From contig OX638318.1 in NCBI GenBank assembly GCA_951812585.1, forward strand, positions 524,819 through 588,818: a stretch of DNA of 64,000 nt, read 5' to 3'. Positions 62,786 through 64,000 of this stretch are shown piece after piece (the stretch's first letter is position 1; every line of letters starts with the position of its first letter). The position numbers and the translations under genes are program-made. Source of the stretch: Rhodothermales bacterium. Lineage in GTDB: Bacteria > Bacteroidota > Rhodothermia > Rhodothermales > Bin80. The notes beneath the pieces were generated by a model. It worked only from the letters and a program-made list of their open reading frames with translations, made no database searches and was not told the origin of the DNA.

Positions 62786-64000
62786 ATGGAAAAGCACTTC
62801 TCACACCGCGTACGAGATGTAATCTCTTACAGCCGGGAGGAGGCCATCCGGCTCGGTCATGACTACATTGGCACTGAGCACCTGCTGCTGGGCATCCTTA
62901 AGGAAGGCGAAGGGGTTGCTGTCGAAATTCTTCAAAATCTGGGATGTGACCTGACCAAGCTGAAGAAAGCGATCGAGGATACCGTGCGCAGTGCCGGCGG
63001 CACGCTTACGGCAGGAGGCAAGCTGCCGCTGACGAAACAGGCCGATAAGGTGCTGAAGTTGACCTTTCTGGAGGCGAAAATGCTCAAGGTCGAAGTCGTC
63101 CGAACGGAGCATCTGCTGCTCAGCTTGCTGAGAGACACCGAAAACATCGCCGCCCAGATCCTGAACCAGGGATATTCCATCACTTACGATGGCATGCGTG
63201 CAGAGCTGGATGGCATCATGAGCCGGAAAGCGGGCGGCGTCGGCACAGTGCCGAAATCTGGTCGCCTCTCCTCCAAGGGGCGGGAGCGCGCGCCCTCCAA
63301 CAAAGGAAAAACGCCGGTACTCAATAACTTCGGACGTGATCTGACCAAGCTTGCGGAAGAGAATAAGCTCGACCCGGTCATTGGGCGTCATCGTGAAATA
63401 GAACGCGTAGCACAGGTTCTGAGCCGCCGAAAAAAGAACAACCCGGTCTTGATCGGCGAGCCCGGCGTTGGCAAGACGGCCATTGCGGAAGGACTGGCGA
63501 TGCGCATCACGCAGCGCCAGGTATCAAGGGTGCTCTACGATAAGCGCATCGTGACCTTGGATCTTGCGGCTCTGGTGGCGGGCACGAAGTACCGTGGACA
63601 GTTTGAGGAGCGGATGAAGGCCGTTATGAACGAGCTGGAAAAGTGCTTCGACGTCATACTGTTCATAGACGAGCTTCATACCATTGTGGGGGCCGGCGGC
63701 GCTTCCGGCTCGCTTGATGCCTCCAACATGCTCAAGCCTGCACTGGCACGCGGCGAGATTCAGTGCATTGGGGCCACAACGCTGGACGAATATCGCAAGT
63801 ACATCGAGCGGGATGGCGCACTCGATCGGCGATTTCAAAAGATCATGGTGGACCCACCCACCCCGGACGAAACCATTGAAATCCTGGAGGAGATCAAGGA
63901 CCGCTACGAAGAGCACCATCGCGTCCGATACACCAGTGAAGCACTCCGACTGGCGGTCCGGCTATCGAATCGGTATATCTCGGACCGCTTTCTGCCGGAC
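62786..64000 (+). CDS. clpC: ATP-dependent Clp protease ATPase subunit ClpC (3' end outside window)
   Basis: The first 405 codons of a ClpC-type AAA+ unfoldase; the frame is open to the window end. Two N-terminal Clp repeats are visible ([35 protein letters not shown], then [15 protein letters not shown]), followed by a linker and the first AAA+ domain with [20 protein letters not shown], Walker A G224-EPGVGKT, a pore loop [12 protein letters not shown], Walker [11 protein letters not shown] (D295-E296), [14 protein letters not shown] and an Arg finger region DGALDRRFQ. The M domain and second AAA+ domain should follow outside the window. It delivers damaged or tagged proteins to ClpP. No adjacent ctsR or mcsAB gene is present. 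Confidence 0.96.
   Translation, partial: MEKHFSHRVRDVISYSREEAIRLGHDYIGTEHLLLGILKEGEGVAVEILQNLGCDLTKLKKAIEDTVRSAGGTLTAGGKLPLTKQADKVLKLTFLEAKMLKVEVVRTEHLLLSLLRDTENIAAQILNQGYSITYDGMRAELDGIMSRKAGGVGTVPKSGRLSSKGRERAPSNKGKTPVLNNFGRDLTKLAEENKLDPVIGRHREIERVAQVLSRRKKNNPVLIGEPGVGKTAIAEGLAMRITQRQVSRVLYDKRIVTLDLAALVAGTKYRGQFEERMKAVMNELEKCFDVILFIDELHTIVGAGGASGSLDASNMLKPALARGEIQCIGATTLDEYRKYIERDGALDRRFQKIMVDPPTPDETIEILEEIKDRYEEHHRVRYTSEALRLAVRLSNRYISDRFLPD

Noticed and set aside
1-64000. Search for tRNA, rRNA, riboswitches and attachment sites
   Set aside because: No cloverleaf, conserved rRNA segment, known riboswitch core or att-like direct repeat next to an integrase was seen by eye; a covariance-model scan would be needed to be sure.

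Overview
The window (about 60% GC by eye, very gene-dense) looks like chromosomal DNA of a marine or halophilic member of the Rhodothermota (Rhodothermales, Bacteroidota-Rhodothermota group). The reasons are: Bacteroidota-type housekeeping genes (clpC, mreBC, hslVU, purNH, WbqC family); type IX secretion C-terminal domains and a PorV/PorQ-like protein; a carboxypeptidase-like-domain TonB receptor; promoter candidates of the TAnnTTTG type; and planctomycete-like PSCyt/DUF1501/CRTAC1 families, which this group shares. This assignment is inferred from family content, not from a marker-gene tree.

Region 1 (1-18116, + strand) holds two tightly coupled operons. They carry four two-haem PSCyt1-DUF1549-(LamG)-DUF1553 lipoproteins (the first cut by the window edge), each except the third followed at once by a Tat-exported DUF1501 protein. 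The second operon ends with a membrane protein joining a cytochrome domain to leucine-rich repeats, then a sulfatase. Region 2 (18356-21289, +) has an NCS1-type permease, a 66-residue membrane protein and L-rhamnose isomerase. Together these suggest envelope-located breakdown of a sulfated, rhamnose-containing polysaccharide, which is an inference. A T9SS-sorted leucine-rich repeat protein follows (21605-23629).

Region 3 (24037-32830, - strand) is a chain of three CRTAC1-type FG-GAP/ASPIC-UnbV lipoproteins, two TPR lipoproteins and an alpha/beta-hydrolase-like protein that lacks both its catalytic Ser and His. Region 4 (32937-39841, -) is a TonB receptor, a large T9SS-sorted protein and a PorV-like protein, with a strong hairpin after each gene and a LacI-like operator and promoter candidate upstream. 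Region 5 (40392-46537, -) has an SGLT-type sodium symporter, a lipocalin-like lipoprotein, a two-subunit VC_2705/DUF4212 symporter, an MscS channel and a WbqC-family protein.

Region 6 (46613-64000, +) is mostly core: LD-carboxypeptidase, purN-purH, mreB-mreC, dacB, then hslV, a NYN-domain protein and hslU. A FemAB-like acyltransferase, a DUF6798-like polytopic protein and an oligosaccharide flippase are coupled to hslU. An M20 amidohydrolase with a good promoter candidate, an A-type Fe-S carrier and the start of clpC close the window. No tRNA, rRNA, CRISPR array or intact insertion sequence was seen.
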